64,000 nt of DNA. Source: Paenibacillus sp. 1_12. GTDB taxonomy: Bacteria > Bacillota > Bacilli > Paenibacillales > NBRC-103111. A model generated the notes under the pieces. That model was not told the DNA's origin. It saw only the letters and a program-made list of their open reading frames with translations, and ran no database searches. The stretch spans positions 176,218-240,217 of the forward strand of contig NZ_FOTE01000007.1 in assembly GCF_900114475.1 (NCBI RefSeq). Direction: 5' to 3'. Positions 43,471 to 52,806 of this stretch are shown here, piece after piece (position 1 is the first letter of the stretch; each line of letters begins with the position of its first letter). The position numbers and the translations under genes were made by a program.

Positions 43471-45006
43471 ATGATAGACAAGGATATTGTACTTGAAGCC
43501 AAGCAGATCACCAAAAAGTTTATGGACGTAACGGTATTAAGCGAAGTGAACCTTCAAGTTCGCAAGGGGGAAGTATTAGGCTTAATAGGTGGCAATGGAG
43601 CTGGGAAATCAACCCTGCTGAAAATATTGAATGGTTTATATCCACATGCAACTTTTGAAGGGCAAATTCATATCGAAGGTGAGCCAGTTAAGCTATCCTC
43701 GCCCTATGATGCCCAGATAAAAGGCATTGGGTTTGTTCCTCAAGAAACGAACGTACTCGAAAGCCTAAGTGTGGCAGAAAATATTTTTGTGGGCAACATG
43801 AAAAGCAACGCCAAATTTGGATGGTTCGTGAGCTTCAAGGATATCAATCAGAAAGCGACGCAGTTATTGCAGCAATATAATTTTTTGTTTGAACCTGAGA
43901 TGAAGGTTAGATTGTTAAGTATTGGAAGTAAACAACTGCTTATGATCGCCAGAGCTTTAGCTTTGAAGCCAAAAGTGCTTATTCTGGATGAGCCTACCAC
44001 TTCTTTGACCTTAGATGAAGTAACAAATCTAGTACAAATCGTAAACACTTTGAAAGAAAAGGGAACAAGCATTATTTTTGTGACCCATAAGATGCAGGAA
44101 ATTATGAATGTTTGCGACCGTGTCGTGATTTTGAGAGACGGTAAGACGATTAATACGTATCCCAAGGAAGACTTTAATGAAGAATTGATCATCAAGGATA
44201 TGTCAGGCCGAGAAATCAAAAATCTTTATCCCCAGAGAGCGGCTGCGATTAAAGGGGAGATTCTCAAAGTCAGGGATTTAACGGTATCCGACCCCAAGTT
44301 TAAAAATAAAAACACGATCGAACAGATCAGCTTTTCGCTAAGAGAGGGAGAAGTGCTTGGCATAGCCGGATTAACGGGATCAGGCAGGTCGGAAATACTC
44401 AATACTTTATTTGGGCGAAATGCTTATACAAAAGGTGAAATATGGTTAAATGGAGCGCAGGTTCAAATTCGGAATGAAAATGATGCCATGCGATTGGGAT
44501 TTGCCCTTGTAACTGAGGATCGTAAAAAGGATGGCTTGTTATTTTTGTCGCCAATTCGCAACAATTTAACCATTAATAATTTGGCTAGTGTTTCCAAATG
44601 GTCTTTGATATCGGACAGCTCTGAAAAGCGGGAAGCCCAATCTTATTTTAAAATGATGAATGTAAAAGCCGCCAGTATTGAAACTCTCGTCAGTACATTA
44701 AGCGGGGGCAATCAGCAAAAAGTGATTATTGGCAGATCCTTGAATCGAAATCCCCGTATTTTATTACTCGATGAACCAACCAAAGGGATTGATGTAGGAG
44801 CAAAAAATGAAATTTATCAGATCATCAATGATCTTGTTGAGCAGGGATTATCGATTATCCTCGTATCGTCGGATCTTCCCGAGCTGTTGGCGATGTCAGA
44901 TCGCTGTATCGTGCTAGCCAATGGACAGGTTATGGATGAAATTGATAAAAAGGATGCAACGGAAGAAAGAGTCATGCTAGCGGCAACAAGATCTGCTCAC
45001 TTTTGA
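43471..45006 (+). CDS. Sugar ABC transporter, double ATP-binding subunit (RbsA/XylG-like)
   Basis: 511 residues with two ABC domains, as in RbsA, XylG and AraG. Domain 1: Walker A GGNGAGKSTL, Walker B VLILDEPTTS, switch IIFVTHKMQE. Domain 2: a degenerate Walker A GLTGSGRSEIL, signature LSGGNQQKVIIGR, Walker B ILLLDEPTKG. The mixed canonical and degenerate nucleotide sites are normal for this family. The ATG at 43471 behind AGAGGTGAAGAG is chosen over an earlier ATG at 43417, which lies in the hairpin. Confidence 0.9.
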   Translation: MIDKDIVLEAKQITKKFMDVTVLSEVNLQVRKGEVLGLIGGNGAGKSTLLKILNGLYPHATFEGQIHIEGEPVKLSSPYDAQIKGIGFVPQETNVLESLSVAENIFVGNMKSNAKFGWFVSFKDINQKATQLLQQYNFLFEPEMKVRLLSIGSKQLLMIARALALKPKVLILDEPTTSLTLDEVTNLVQIVNTLKEKGTSIIFVTHKMQEIMNVCDRVVILRDGKTINTYPKEDFNEELIIKDMSGREIKNLYPQRAAAIKGEILKVRDLTVSDPKFKNKNTIEQISFSLREGEVLGIAGLTGSGRSEILNTLFGRNAYTKGEIWLNGAQVQIRNENDAMRLGFALVTEDRKKDGLLFLSPIRNNLTINNLASVSKWSLISDSSEKREAQSYFKMMNVKAASIETLVSTLSGGNQQKVIIGRSLNRNPRILLLDEPTKGIDVGAKNEIYQIINDLVEQGLSIILVSSDLPELLAMSDRCIVLANGQVMDEIDKKDATEERVMLAATRSAHF

Positions 45007-45033
45007 AGTAGGAAAAAGGAGTGAACTGAAATC

Positions 45034-46032
45034 ATGCAAGAAAAAGAGCTAAGCCAGCTTGCAATAAGACAAGGTTACTTGAAAAGAATGAACAAATTAG
45101 TGATGAGAAATTCGGAGATGGGTGTTTTCATCCCTTTTGTTGTGCTGGTTTTATTTATCGGACTATTGGAGCCATCATTCTTTTCAATAAATAACGTAGC
45201 TTCCATCCTCCGATCCTCTGCTTTTATTGGTATTGTTGCAATCGGCCAAACCCTTGTCATTTTGACTGGTGAAATTGATGTCTCCGTTGGATCTGTTGCA
45301 GGCTTGGGTGCAATTATTGCGACCTGGTTCATGACGCACGGTCTAGATCCGGTGAGTGGATCTGTAGCCAGTTTAATTATATGTGCGGTCGTTGGCCTCA
45401 TTAATGGTTTTATTGTTGTCAAGTTCTCACTCCCTTCATTTATTACAACGATTGGCATGATGTATATGGCCAAAGGACTCACGATGATCATCACGAATGG
45501 ATATCCCATTTATCCGCTGCCGGATTCTATTAAAAGCATGAGCGCGATTTCGCCATTGGGGACTTCTTGGGCTTTTCTTAGTTTTATTGTATTAATCGTG
45601 CTCTTTCACTTCATTTTGAAAAAAACGATTTACGGCAGGAATTTATATGCTACAGGCGATAATAAGGAAGTAGCCAAGCTAGCAGGTATTCGGGTGACCA
45701 AGATCAGAGTTCTATCGTTTGTGTTTTCCTCGCTATTTGCAGGTTTGGCAGGGATACTGTTATCTTTCGAATTGTTAACAGGTGCTCCTACAATTGGATC
45801 GGGGTGGGAACTGCTCGTTATTGCTTCTGTGGCCGTTGGCGGTATAAGCTTGCTCGGCGGTTCTGGATCGATGATGGGCACACTGATCGGCGTATTGATT
45901 CTAGTTACATTAAATAATGGACTCGTGTTCCTTGGACTGAGTACACATTGGCAAACCGTTGCTATAGGAGCGGTTATGATTATAGCCGTACTCATAGATA
46001 TGATGAATAGAAAGAAGAAATTGTCCTCTTAG
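45034..46032 (+). CDS. Sugar ABC transporter permease (RbsC/XylH-like)
   Basis: 332 residues, eight to ten predicted helices. Family marks include IVAIGQTLVILTGEIDVSVG near residue 70, GLINGFIVVKFSLPSFITTI, YATGDNKEVAKLAGIRVTKI and the late GGISLLGGSGSMMGTLIGVL. It works with the preceding ATPase and the binding protein to import a monosaccharide. ATG behind AAAAAGGAGTG. The glycosidase gene begins 63 bp later, probably in the same transcript. Confidence 0.9.
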   Translation: MQEKELSQLAIRQGYLKRMNKLVMRNSEMGVFIPFVVLVLFIGLLEPSFFSINNVASILRSSAFIGIVAIGQTLVILTGEIDVSVGSVAGLGAIIATWFMTHGLDPVSGSVASLIICAVVGLINGFIVVKFSLPSFITTIGMMYMAKGLTMIITNGYPIYPLPDSIKSMSAISPLGTSWAFLSFIVLIVLFHFILKKTIYGRNLYATGDNKEVAKLAGIRVTKIRVLSFVFSSLFAGLAGILLSFELLTGAPTIGSGWELLVIASVAVGGISLLGGSGSMMGTLIGVLILVTLNNGLVFLGLSTHWQTVAIGAVMIIAVLIDMMNRKKKLSS

Positions 46033-46095
46033 TGCGCCTTTAGAGAATTGACGCTTTCATTTGCCGTAACCATTATGGAGAGGTGAGGTGCTATT

Positions 46096-49000
46096 ATGAC
46101 CGGAAAAAGATTGCCGATGTTTATTTTCTTCCTCGTCTTCGTGTGTACAGGATTACTGACAAGCTCTACGGTTCATGCCACTACGAGTGGAGATGCTTAT
46201 GCGACTCAAGGTGCAAATGTTTGTTCATGGACGATGGGGACCAATGGGATCGAAAAGGTTGTGACCTTTTCTGGTGGGAACTACCAGTTAACCAGCTTCA
46301 AGAACAAGCTGACTTCACCTGTAAGAGAGTACATCCAAGGCGCTCAAGCTTCCAGCGAATTTCGTTTTACGTGGGATTCTTCTACATACACAGGCTCATC
46401 GGGAGGCTGGAGCTGCAGCGCGGGTGCATCTTCAACGGTTACGGTAGGAGGAGCAACCTTTTTGCAAGTTGATGTTACGTTAACCCGATCACAAATCAAA
46501 GTGACCAAGCACTACTTGATTTACCCTTCCGATTCCATTATTCGAGAATCAGTTGAATATACGAATACAGATACGGGGAGTCATACACTCTCCAAACCAT
46601 CCTTTTTGGAGCAGCAGATCATGTCGAATGACATCTCTAATTTAGATCTTCGTTATATGAATGGAGCAAGGACTACAGGGAATTCATGGCTGCTTAAAAC
46701 GAGTGCCCTTACTTCTACATATAATCGGGTGTTTGATTCAACAGATCAGTTCGACTGCCCTTATGATTCCGTAGGTTCTTGTACACAAGACAGCTATACA
46801 GAAACCTCCTCTGTCTATATCCCCTGGTTTAGTATTTGGAATCGCAGCAACAATGATGGCGTGTATATGGGATTTGACTATTTCGGACGTTGGAATGCAC
46901 ATACGGGTACCCAAAGCGGAGGGAAAGTCAGCTTATCACTCAGCATTGACAATTATACCAGTCTATTAGCGCCTAATGAGATAATGACGAGTCCACAGGC
47001 CTTTACGGGTGTCTATAAGACTGATTTGGATGATATGACGAATCGTCTTTTGGATTGGCAATATCGTTATTTATGGGATTATACCCGAGATCCTTATTTT
47101 GGTGCGATTCGTATGCTGGGTAATTGGTTCGCTGGCAGCTCGTGGCCCGGCAATGTTTACGACCAACCAGGCACTTTTGAGAAAATATTGGGCGTCTCGG
47201 ATCATATGCGCTATATCGGGGCAGATACATATCATAGGGATAATGGCTGGTGGCAAACGGCTGGCGATTGGAACGGACCTGATTTTAAAATCAGCGGGGA
47301 CTATTTGGCGAAGTATGGAATGAGGCAGCTTATTTATTATTATCCGTACCAAGCAAGCTCAAGCTCTAGTTTGGTAACGACAAGTCCTGGTTCCAGTTGG
47401 TTTACCAACGGCGCTCCTGGCGCATGTGCCTATTCGGATCGAATCATTGATTTATCCATACCGGCTGCAGAATCATGGATGAAAAACCTGTTGGTCGGTA
47501 ACGCAACTAAATGGGGAGATTATCAATGGCGTAACGATGCCTGCTTCATCACCACCACAAGTGATGGTCAAGGGGCTAAAGCTCTTGCGCAAGATCAAGC
47601 CTTTCGCAGAGTTCAGAAGTATTTCTTGGATCAAAAAACAGGCTCAGCTATTCAAGGTGTGAACAGTGGCGGGAACGATATCGGCTATGAATTTTTGCGG
47701 ATGGCTTCTTCCTTCTCTTTTACAGATTATGGGGGTGCTCCTGAACAATACGCGGCATCCATGCTGTTTCCAGTTGATAAATTAAGCGGGATACCCGACC
47801 AGTGGAGTCCTGATAATTGCAGCAATAATTATAACACGCTGCTCATGTTTAATCCTGACTTCACAGGCGATACGACCGATCCCAACAAAATGGAGTGCAT
47901 GCGCAAATTGGTCGATAAATATCATTATCTGAAAAGCCAAGGAGTAGCAGGGCGATGGGTTAAACAATATCATCCTCATGGTACCGATACAGATACGAAT
48001 TGGTTTGAACGTTTAAGTAATGATGGCAGTAAAGGAGTTCTCTTCTATAAAGGAGGAGGGAATGGCTCTTCGGTCACTGTTTTTCCTAAAGGTTTGACTG
48101 GCGGTACTACCTATGATGTCCGATACCAGTTAGCCTCAGGGTCCGCATCGCGAACGGGAACTGATCTTATGACGAATGGAATCACATTGCCAACGATTGC
48201 GGCGGGTGAAGTTATTTATCTGAATTTGCCCAATATTCCTGAACGTGGAACGGATACAATAGCCCCGACAGCTCCCGGATCATTGACCGTTCAGTTAGGC
48301 GTGAATATGAATATCCCGGGCGTGGAGCTCAAATGGAATGCGAGTACGGATAATAACTGGGTGAGTTATTATGAGATATTCCGAAATAACGTTAGTATTT
48401 CGAAGGTAAGTAAAGGAACCTATTATTTTGATCATCAAGCGGGTGCGACACCTACAGCTACTTACAGCGTAAAAGCCGTGGATGGTTTGGGGAATGCATC
48501 GTCTCTCACTACGATTACGGGTTCCGGCTCTGGTTATACTGTAGTAGATGATAATTCTGCAGGCATTACCTATTCAGGAAACTGGACCCATCAAACAGGA
48601 ATTCTGGATTCATACGCAGGTACGCTATCTAAAGCGAGCTCTTGTAACACGGCCTGCCTTGGGTTTAGCAGCACGCAAGGAAGTAATGCATGGAGTTATC
48701 AAGACTATGTAGGTGGAAACTGGCAAAACATAGGCACCTATACCGCAAGCGGATATCAGGGTCAGATGGAATGGCACGATGCTGCAGGAGGCTATGTGTG
48801 GCCAACAAGAATTCACCCTGGTCCCTCAAACGATACTGCTCGCACTTGGACAGCACCTACCACGGGAACCATATACATTTCGAGCCATGCATCCAAAGCC
48901 GATTCGGCAGGCAACGGTGTTAAAATTAAAATCACGAAAAATGGCAGTGTAATATGGGGAGGAGCAAGCGGTACGATCCTCTCAGGCAGCGATACGACCG

Positions 49001-50292
49001 GTGTCGATGCAAATGTAAACAGCTTAAGCGTTACGGCTGGGGATAAGATCCGCTTTGAAATTAATAACAATGGAGATTGGCAAAATGACTCCACCACTTG
49101 GGACCCGATCATCCAATATCAAGTAGCTCAAGTATCGTTTACTGCGAGTACGGGTTTCAGCAATACGCAGGGTGCAAACGGTTGGAGCTATCAAGATTAT
49201 GTCAGCGGGAATTGGCAGAACATAGCTGCCTATGCGGCAAGCGGCTTCCAGGGACAACCGGAATGGCATGATACAACGGGTGGTTTTGTATGGCCAAGTA
49301 ATCTGCATCCGGGACCATCCAATGATACAGCTCGTACATGGACAGCACCACAATCAGGCGTAATTGATATTTCGAGCCATGTCGCCAAAGCGGATACAGG
49401 AGGCGGCAACGGTGTTAAAGTTAAAATCACCAAGAATGGCAGTGTGATCTGGGGTGGTACGGGCGGAACAACCATCGCAGCAACCGATTCTGTAGGGGTA
49501 GACGCCAATGTAAGCGGCATAAGTGTGGTAACCGGAGACAAGATTCGTTTTGAAGTGAATAACAACGGTGATTATACGTATGACTCCACTGCGTGGAATC
49601 CAACTATCCAATATCAACAAGCTGCCGCGCAATTCTATGCTGAATATGCATTCACCGGCGGCAGTCAAGTGACATGGTATGCGATGTTGGGTCCTGATGA
49701 AGGTAAGGCGTCTGTATCGATCGATGGTGTCATAGATACAACAATTGATCTGTTTGCACCTGATTATGTATTTAATGTACCTATCTATAGGAAGTCTTTC
49801 GCCAGCTCAGGCAATCATACGATTCGTGTGACTAAGCTGAGCTCGAAGAACACCAAGTCATCAGATGACAAAGTGAATATTGATGGCTTCCAAGTCACTA
49901 CCGCAGTCCCGACAGGAACTGAAAATACCAGCAGTGCAATCGCATTTAGCGGCACTTGGTCGACTACAACGGACAGCCATGCTTCCGGAGGAGATATCAA
50001 AAGCAGTACGACAGCGAACGACTCTGCGCAATTCTCTTTTACAGGAAGTCAAATTGTATGGAATGGACGCACCTGCGCGAGTTGTGGAGAAGCGGACGTC
50101 TATATCGACAATGTCTTCTTTACCCGAGTAGATACGTACGGATGGCGCGGGAATGATCAGTGGCAGGTGCCCATGTTCCAAAGAAGCTGGCCTACAGCTG
50201 GCAGCCATACGATAAAAATCGTAGCAACAGGAACGAAAAATGTAGATTCAACAGGAACAACAGTCTTTGTTGACAGCTTCCAAGTACGCTAA
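46096..50292 (+). CDS. Secreted multidomain GH36-like glycosidase
   Basis: 1398 residues. Signal peptide about 1-28 (cleavage after VHA). An N-terminal beta-sandwich (about 30-330) precedes a TIM barrel of the GH36/GH27 alpha-galactosidase clan: YHRDNGWWQTAGDWNGPDF at 379-397 and YGMRQLIYYYPY after it. D481 in YQWRNDACF is the likely nucleophile and D544 in FSFTDYGGA the likely acid/base. An Fn3-like domain spans about 722-808. Residues 813-855 look like the first half of a jelly-roll whose second half resumes at about 1176-1270, with two tandem 164-residue modules (856-1019, 1020-1175) inserted between. A final jelly-roll occupies 1275-1398. The carbohydrate modules suggest binding to plant polysaccharide. 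ATG behind GAGAGGTGAGG. The exact sugar specificity is not determinable. Confidence 0.8.
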   Translation: MTGKRLPMFIFFLVFVCTGLLTSSTVHATTSGDAYATQGANVCSWTMGTNGIEKVVTFSGGNYQLTSFKNKLTSPVREYIQGAQASSEFRFTWDSSTYTGSSGGWSCSAGASSTVTVGGATFLQVDVTLTRSQIKVTKHYLIYPSDSIIRESVEYTNTDTGSHTLSKPSFLEQQIMSNDISNLDLRYMNGARTTGNSWLLKTSALTSTYNRVFDSTDQFDCPYDSVGSCTQDSYTETSSVYIPWFSIWNRSNNDGVYMGFDYFGRWNAHTGTQSGGKVSLSLSIDNYTSLLAPNEIMTSPQAFTGVYKTDLDDMTNRLLDWQYRYLWDYTRDPYFGAIRMLGNWFAGSSWPGNVYDQPGTFEKILGVSDHMRYIGADTYHRDNGWWQTAGDWNGPDFKISGDYLAKYGMRQLIYYYPYQASSSSSLVTTSPGSSWFTNGAPGACAYSDRIIDLSIPAAESWMKNLLVGNATKWGDYQWRNDACFITTTSDGQGAKALAQDQAFRRVQKYFLDQKTGSAIQGVNSGGNDIGYEFLRMASSFSFTDYGGAPEQYAASMLFPVDKLSGIPDQWSPDNCSNNYNTLLMFNPDFTGDTTDPNKMECMRKLVDKYHYLKSQGVAGRWVKQYHPHGTDTDTNWFERLSNDGSKGVLFYKGGGNGSSVTVFPKGLTGGTTYDVRYQLASGSASRTGTDLMTNGITLPTIAAGEVIYLNLPNIPERGTDTIAPTAPGSLTVQLGVNMNIPGVELKWNASTDNNWVSYYEIFRNNVSISKVSKGTYYFDHQAGATPTATYSVKAVDGLGNASSLTTITGSGSGYTVVDDNSAGITYSGNWTHQTGILDSYAGTLSKASSCNTACLGFSSTQGSNAWSYQDYVGGNWQNIGTYTASGYQGQMEWHDAAGGYVWPTRIHPGPSNDTARTWTAPTTGTIYISSHASKADSAGNGVKIKITKNGSVIWGGASGTILSGSDTTGVDANVNSLSVTAGDKIRFEINNNGDWQNDSTTWDPIIQYQVAQVSFTASTGFSNTQGANGWSYQDYVSGNWQNIAAYAASGFQGQPEWHDTTGGFVWPSNLHPGPSNDTARTWTAPQSGVIDISSHVAKADTGGGNGVKVKITKNGSVIWGGTGGTTIAATDSVGVDANVSGISVVTGDKIRFEVNNNGDYTYDSTAWNPTIQYQQAAAQFYAEYAFTGGSQVTWYAMLGPDEGKASVSIDGVIDTTIDLFAPDYVFNVPIYRKSFASSGNHTIRVTKLSSKNTKSSDDKVNIDGFQVTTAVPTGTENTSSAIAFSGTWSTTTDSHASGGDIKSSTTANDSAQFSFTGSQIVWNGRTCASCGEADVYIDNVFFTRVDTYGWRGNDQWQVPMFQRSWPTAGSHTIKIVATGTKNVDSTGTTVFVDSFQVR
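48661..49620 (+). repeat. Tandem 492-bp module repeat within the glycosidase gene
   Basis: Two copies of a 164-codon unit starting at 48661 and 49153. Both contain WSYQDYV, GNWQNI, EWHD, HPGPSNDTARTWTAP, ITKNGSVIWGG and IQYQ in the same order. The DNA has diverged at many synonymous positions, so the duplication is old. Confidence 0.8.
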
Positions 50293-50331
50293 TCATTCAA
50301 TTTTGTAAAATTGTTTCTAACCTCTCGATAT

Positions 50332-50383
50332 TGTTAACATATAATAATAAATGTTGACAGTATTGAAGGGCCCCATCTATAAT
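50332..50383 (+). promoter_or_regulatory. Promoter of the GntR gene with operator pair
   Basis: TGTTAACA (50332-50339), TGTTGACA (50352-50359; its TTGACA, 50354-50359, is the -35 box), 18-bp spacer, TATAAT (50378-50383). The layout matches base for base in spacing the transporter promoter at 42173-42224. Confidence 0.7.
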
Positions 50384-50417
50384 AAACATAGGTAGTTTAC
50401 AATCTGGGGGATCAAAT

Positions 50418-51107
50418 ATGCATAATAAATCAGTAGGGCCATTTGAACGAACGCTATTTACAAAAGACATCCTAAATAAATTAAGAATGGATATTATCAT
50501 AGGCACCATACCGCCTGAAACACGGATTGTAGAGACACAATTGTCATTGGATCTTGGGGTGAGCCGTGGTCCAATTCGAACCGCACTGCAAGTCTTGGAA
50601 CAAGAAGGTCTCGTCAAATCATTGTCTAATGGCGGAACAGTTGTAGTGGGGTTTACGACGAAAAACGCGGAGGATATGTTTGATTTTCGTCTGATGATGG
50701 AGTACAGAGCACTCGAGCTGATCCTGCAAAATCCTATGGTGAATTACCGTCCATTGTTGGATGTCATTGATCAAATTAGAGAAATCAACAATAGCAAAAC
50801 CATAGAAGATTTCACCCAAACGATCTCTATGATGGATATCTTATTTCATCGAAGTATTATGATGATGGCGGAAAACCAATCGATGCTCCATGCATGGAAC
50901 AATATGGCTAATGTTCTGTACACCGTGTTAATTATTGCGAACACTTCTTATCAATCCTTTTTTGATTATTATAAGAAACATAAGGAGCTGTCCGATATTA
51001 TTATTCAACGGAATCCCAGCTGCCTGGAGGAGATCCAAGACCACATCATGGTAGCCAAAACCTTAATCATTGAACGACTAAGCCAGCGAATAGAATCCCA
51101 ATCTTAA
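50418..51107 (+). CDS. GntR-family regulator (FadR/FCD subfamily)
   Basis: 229 residues. The N-terminal winged helix is clear: ILNKLRMDIIIGTIPPETRI then QLSLDLGVSRGPIRTALQVL and EQEGLVKSLSNGGTVV. The C-terminal all-helical FCD domain has DILFHRSI and later EEIQDHIMVAK, supplying His ligands for a metal site that usually binds an acid-type effector such as a sugar acid. FCD-type GntR proteins typically control sugar-acid or organic-acid genes, in keeping with the oxidative genes downstream. It probably autoregulates. ATG at 50418; the upstream ATCTGGGGGATC tract serves as ribosome binding site. Confidence 0.88.
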   Translation: MHNKSVGPFERTLFTKDILNKLRMDIIIGTIPPETRIVETQLSLDLGVSRGPIRTALQVLEQEGLVKSLSNGGTVVVGFTTKNAEDMFDFRLMMEYRALELILQNPMVNYRPLLDVIDQIREINNSKTIEDFTQTISMMDILFHRSIMMMAENQSMLHAWNNMANVLYTVLIIANTSYQSFFDYYKKHKELSDIIIQRNPSCLEEIQDHIMVAKTLIIERLSQRIESQS

Positions 51108-51119
51108 CGTACCGCGAGA

Positions 51120-51158
51120 GGCAATTCCAACTGATCTATAGAAGGGATTGCCTTTTTT
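51120..51158 (+). terminator. Terminator after the GntR gene
   Basis: GGCAATTCC / GGGATTGCC with a 15-nt loop followed by TTTTTT. It separates the regulator from the catabolic genes, which therefore need read-through or a further promoter. Confidence 0.7.
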
Positions 51159-51169
51159 ATATCCAATAG

Positions 51170-51177
51170 TGTTAACA
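51170..51177 (+). promoter_or_regulatory. Third TGTTAACA site, before the first SDR gene
   Basis: TGTTAACA 36 bp before the SDR start. The position 20 bp further on reads TGACAACA, only a partial match to the second half of the operator pair. I could not find a convincing -35/-10 pair here. Confidence 0.4.
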
Positions 51178-51212
51178 AACTTCAGATAATGACAACAAAA
51201 GGGGATGGACTC

Positions 51213-51977
51213 ATGAAACCGCTTATGGGAAAAGTGGCTATCGTTACAGGAGCAGGCAGGGGAATAGGGAAGTGTATTGCGCATCAATTGTCACAAGCAG
51301 GAGCAAAGGTCGTTGTGAATTATGCAAACAGCGAGCAAGGAGCTAATGAGCTTGTTCATCAGATACAAAGCGAGGGAAACGAAGCCATTGTCTGTAAAGC
51401 AGACATATCACAGCTATCAGATATTCAAAGAATGGTAGATCAGACGCTAATGGCGTTTGGCCGAATTGACATCCTTGTTAATAATGCTGCGATCGATCCA
51501 ACCGAGGATTTCATGAAGGTGACGGAAGATTTCTATGATCGGGTTGTGGATACGAACATGAAAGGCAGCTTTTTTTGCGCGCAAGCCTGTGCCCGGGAAA
51601 TGATCAAGTTAGGAAAAGGCAAAATTATTAATATTAGCTCCGTTCACGGAAACTTGACGATGCCCCATTATAGTGCCTACGCTTCGACAAAAGGCGGAAT
51701 AAATGCCATGACTCGGCAGCTAGCCTTGGATTTGGCAAAGCATCAGATTACAGTGAACGCTGTCGCTCCTGGTGCAACGGAAGTGGAAAAATTCCATCAT
51801 GAGACTTGGTTTGACAGGGAGCACATCGGCAGTTTGATTCCTCTTGGGAGAATCGGTCAACCCGAGGATATTGCTCCCATGGTTGTGTTTTTAGCCTCCG
51901 ATCAGGCAGATTTTGTTACAGGGCAAGTCATCACGGTGGATGGAGGATCAAGTACGAAGTTTTTTTTACCATTATAA
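51213..51977 (+). CDS. Short-chain dehydrogenase/reductase (SDR), first
   Basis: 254 residues, classical SDR. Cofactor motif VTGAGRGIGKCIA near residue 12, NNAA, catalytic Ser in NISSVHG and YxxxK in YSAYASTKGG, ending VTGQVITVDGGSS. Glucose/galactose 1-dehydrogenases and 3-oxoacyl reductases share this pattern. Being first in the catabolic run and followed by a UlaG-like hydrolase, it could oxidise the imported sugar to a lactone, but this is inference. ATG at 51213 behind AAAGGGGATGG. Confidence 0.88.
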   Translation: MKPLMGKVAIVTGAGRGIGKCIAHQLSQAGAKVVVNYANSEQGANELVHQIQSEGNEAIVCKADISQLSDIQRMVDQTLMAFGRIDILVNNAAIDPTEDFMKVTEDFYDRVVDTNMKGSFFCAQACAREMIKLGKGKIINISSVHGNLTMPHYSAYASTKGGINAMTRQLALDLAKHQITVNAVAPGATEVEKFHHETWFDREHIGSLIPLGRIGQPEDIAPMVVFLASDQADFVTGQVITVDGGSSTKFFLPL

Positions 51978-52002
51978 GCGAGTTGAAAAAGGAGCGGGAT
52001 GT

Positions 52003-52782
52003 ATGCCATTATTCGCGAAGATAAGAGATACCGTTTTGGCTGAGGGACAAATGGCTGTTGCCTGGCTCGGGCAGTCCGGATATCTGTTGAAGATATACCC
52101 TGCAACTTATCTCATTGTGGACCCCTACTTATCAGATTATTGTGAGCATCAGCTGGGTATCCTTTTTAAAAGACTTATGCCTTCTCCTATAACTTCGGAA
52201 GAATTAGATGAATTAGGCTTAAGCGGCTATCTTATGACTCATCACCACGAGGACCACTTCGACCCCCATACCATTCAGAAGCTGCAAGCTACAACCCTTC
52301 CTTTTTATACCACACCTACGACGATAACTTCATTGCTTGAGCTGGGCATTCCCTCTGAACGCTGTTTCCCTTTGACAGATGGTTCGCATTACGAAATTGG
52401 CTCTATCGCAATAACAGGGACCTTTGCGGATCATGGTGATCTGGCACCTGATGCGGTAGGAATTATGTTGAAAATTCATGACAAGGTCATTTTCCATACA
52501 GGAGATACTTGTTTAAATGAAGCACAATATGTAAAGCTTCAGGAGCAGTATGACATTGATTTCTTAATAGTTCCTATTAATGGGAAGTACGGAAATATGG
52601 ATCATGTTGATGCCGCACAGGCAGTACGTATTTTACAGCCAAGGGCCGTAACACCGTCACATTTTTGGATGCTTCCGGGAAATTCCGGAGGTGATATCAC
52701 CGCTTTTATGGAAGAAGTGGGTCAGACCGTTCCAGATACGCAGGTTTTATTATTTCAATGTGGGGAAGTTCTCATTGTTTAA
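52003..52782 (+). CDS. UlaG-like metallo-beta-lactamase fold hydrolase
   Basis: 259 residues. The metal motif is THHHEDHFD (HxHxDH variant with an extra His), preceded by WLGQSGYLLKI and VDPYLSD, followed by ADHGDLAPDAVGIML, FHTGDT and a late THFWM-type His at PSHFWML. The overall pattern is that of UlaG, the L-ascorbate-6-phosphate lactonase, and its relatives. A lactonase role fits between a sugar dehydrogenase and later acid-forming steps. ATG at 52003 behind AAAAGGAGCGGG, 25 bp after the SDR. Confidence 0.82.
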   Translation: MPLFAKIRDTVLAEGQMAVAWLGQSGYLLKIYPATYLIVDPYLSDYCEHQLGILFKRLMPSPITSEELDELGLSGYLMTHHHEDHFDPHTIQKLQATTLPFYTTPTTITSLLELGIPSERCFPLTDGSHYEIGSIAITGTFADHGDLAPDAVGIMLKIHDKVIFHTGDTCLNEAQYVKLQEQYDIDFLIVPINGKYGNMDHVDAAQAVRILQPRAVTPSHFWMLPGNSGGDITAFMEEVGQTVPDTQVLLFQCGEVLIV

Positions 52783-52806
52783 TATGTCCATCCATGGAGG
52801 CTTATC

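Noticed and set aside
48661..49620. Tandem module repeat as an assembly duplication
   Set aside because: The two copies differ at many synonymous and non-synonymous positions, so they are an old biological duplication.
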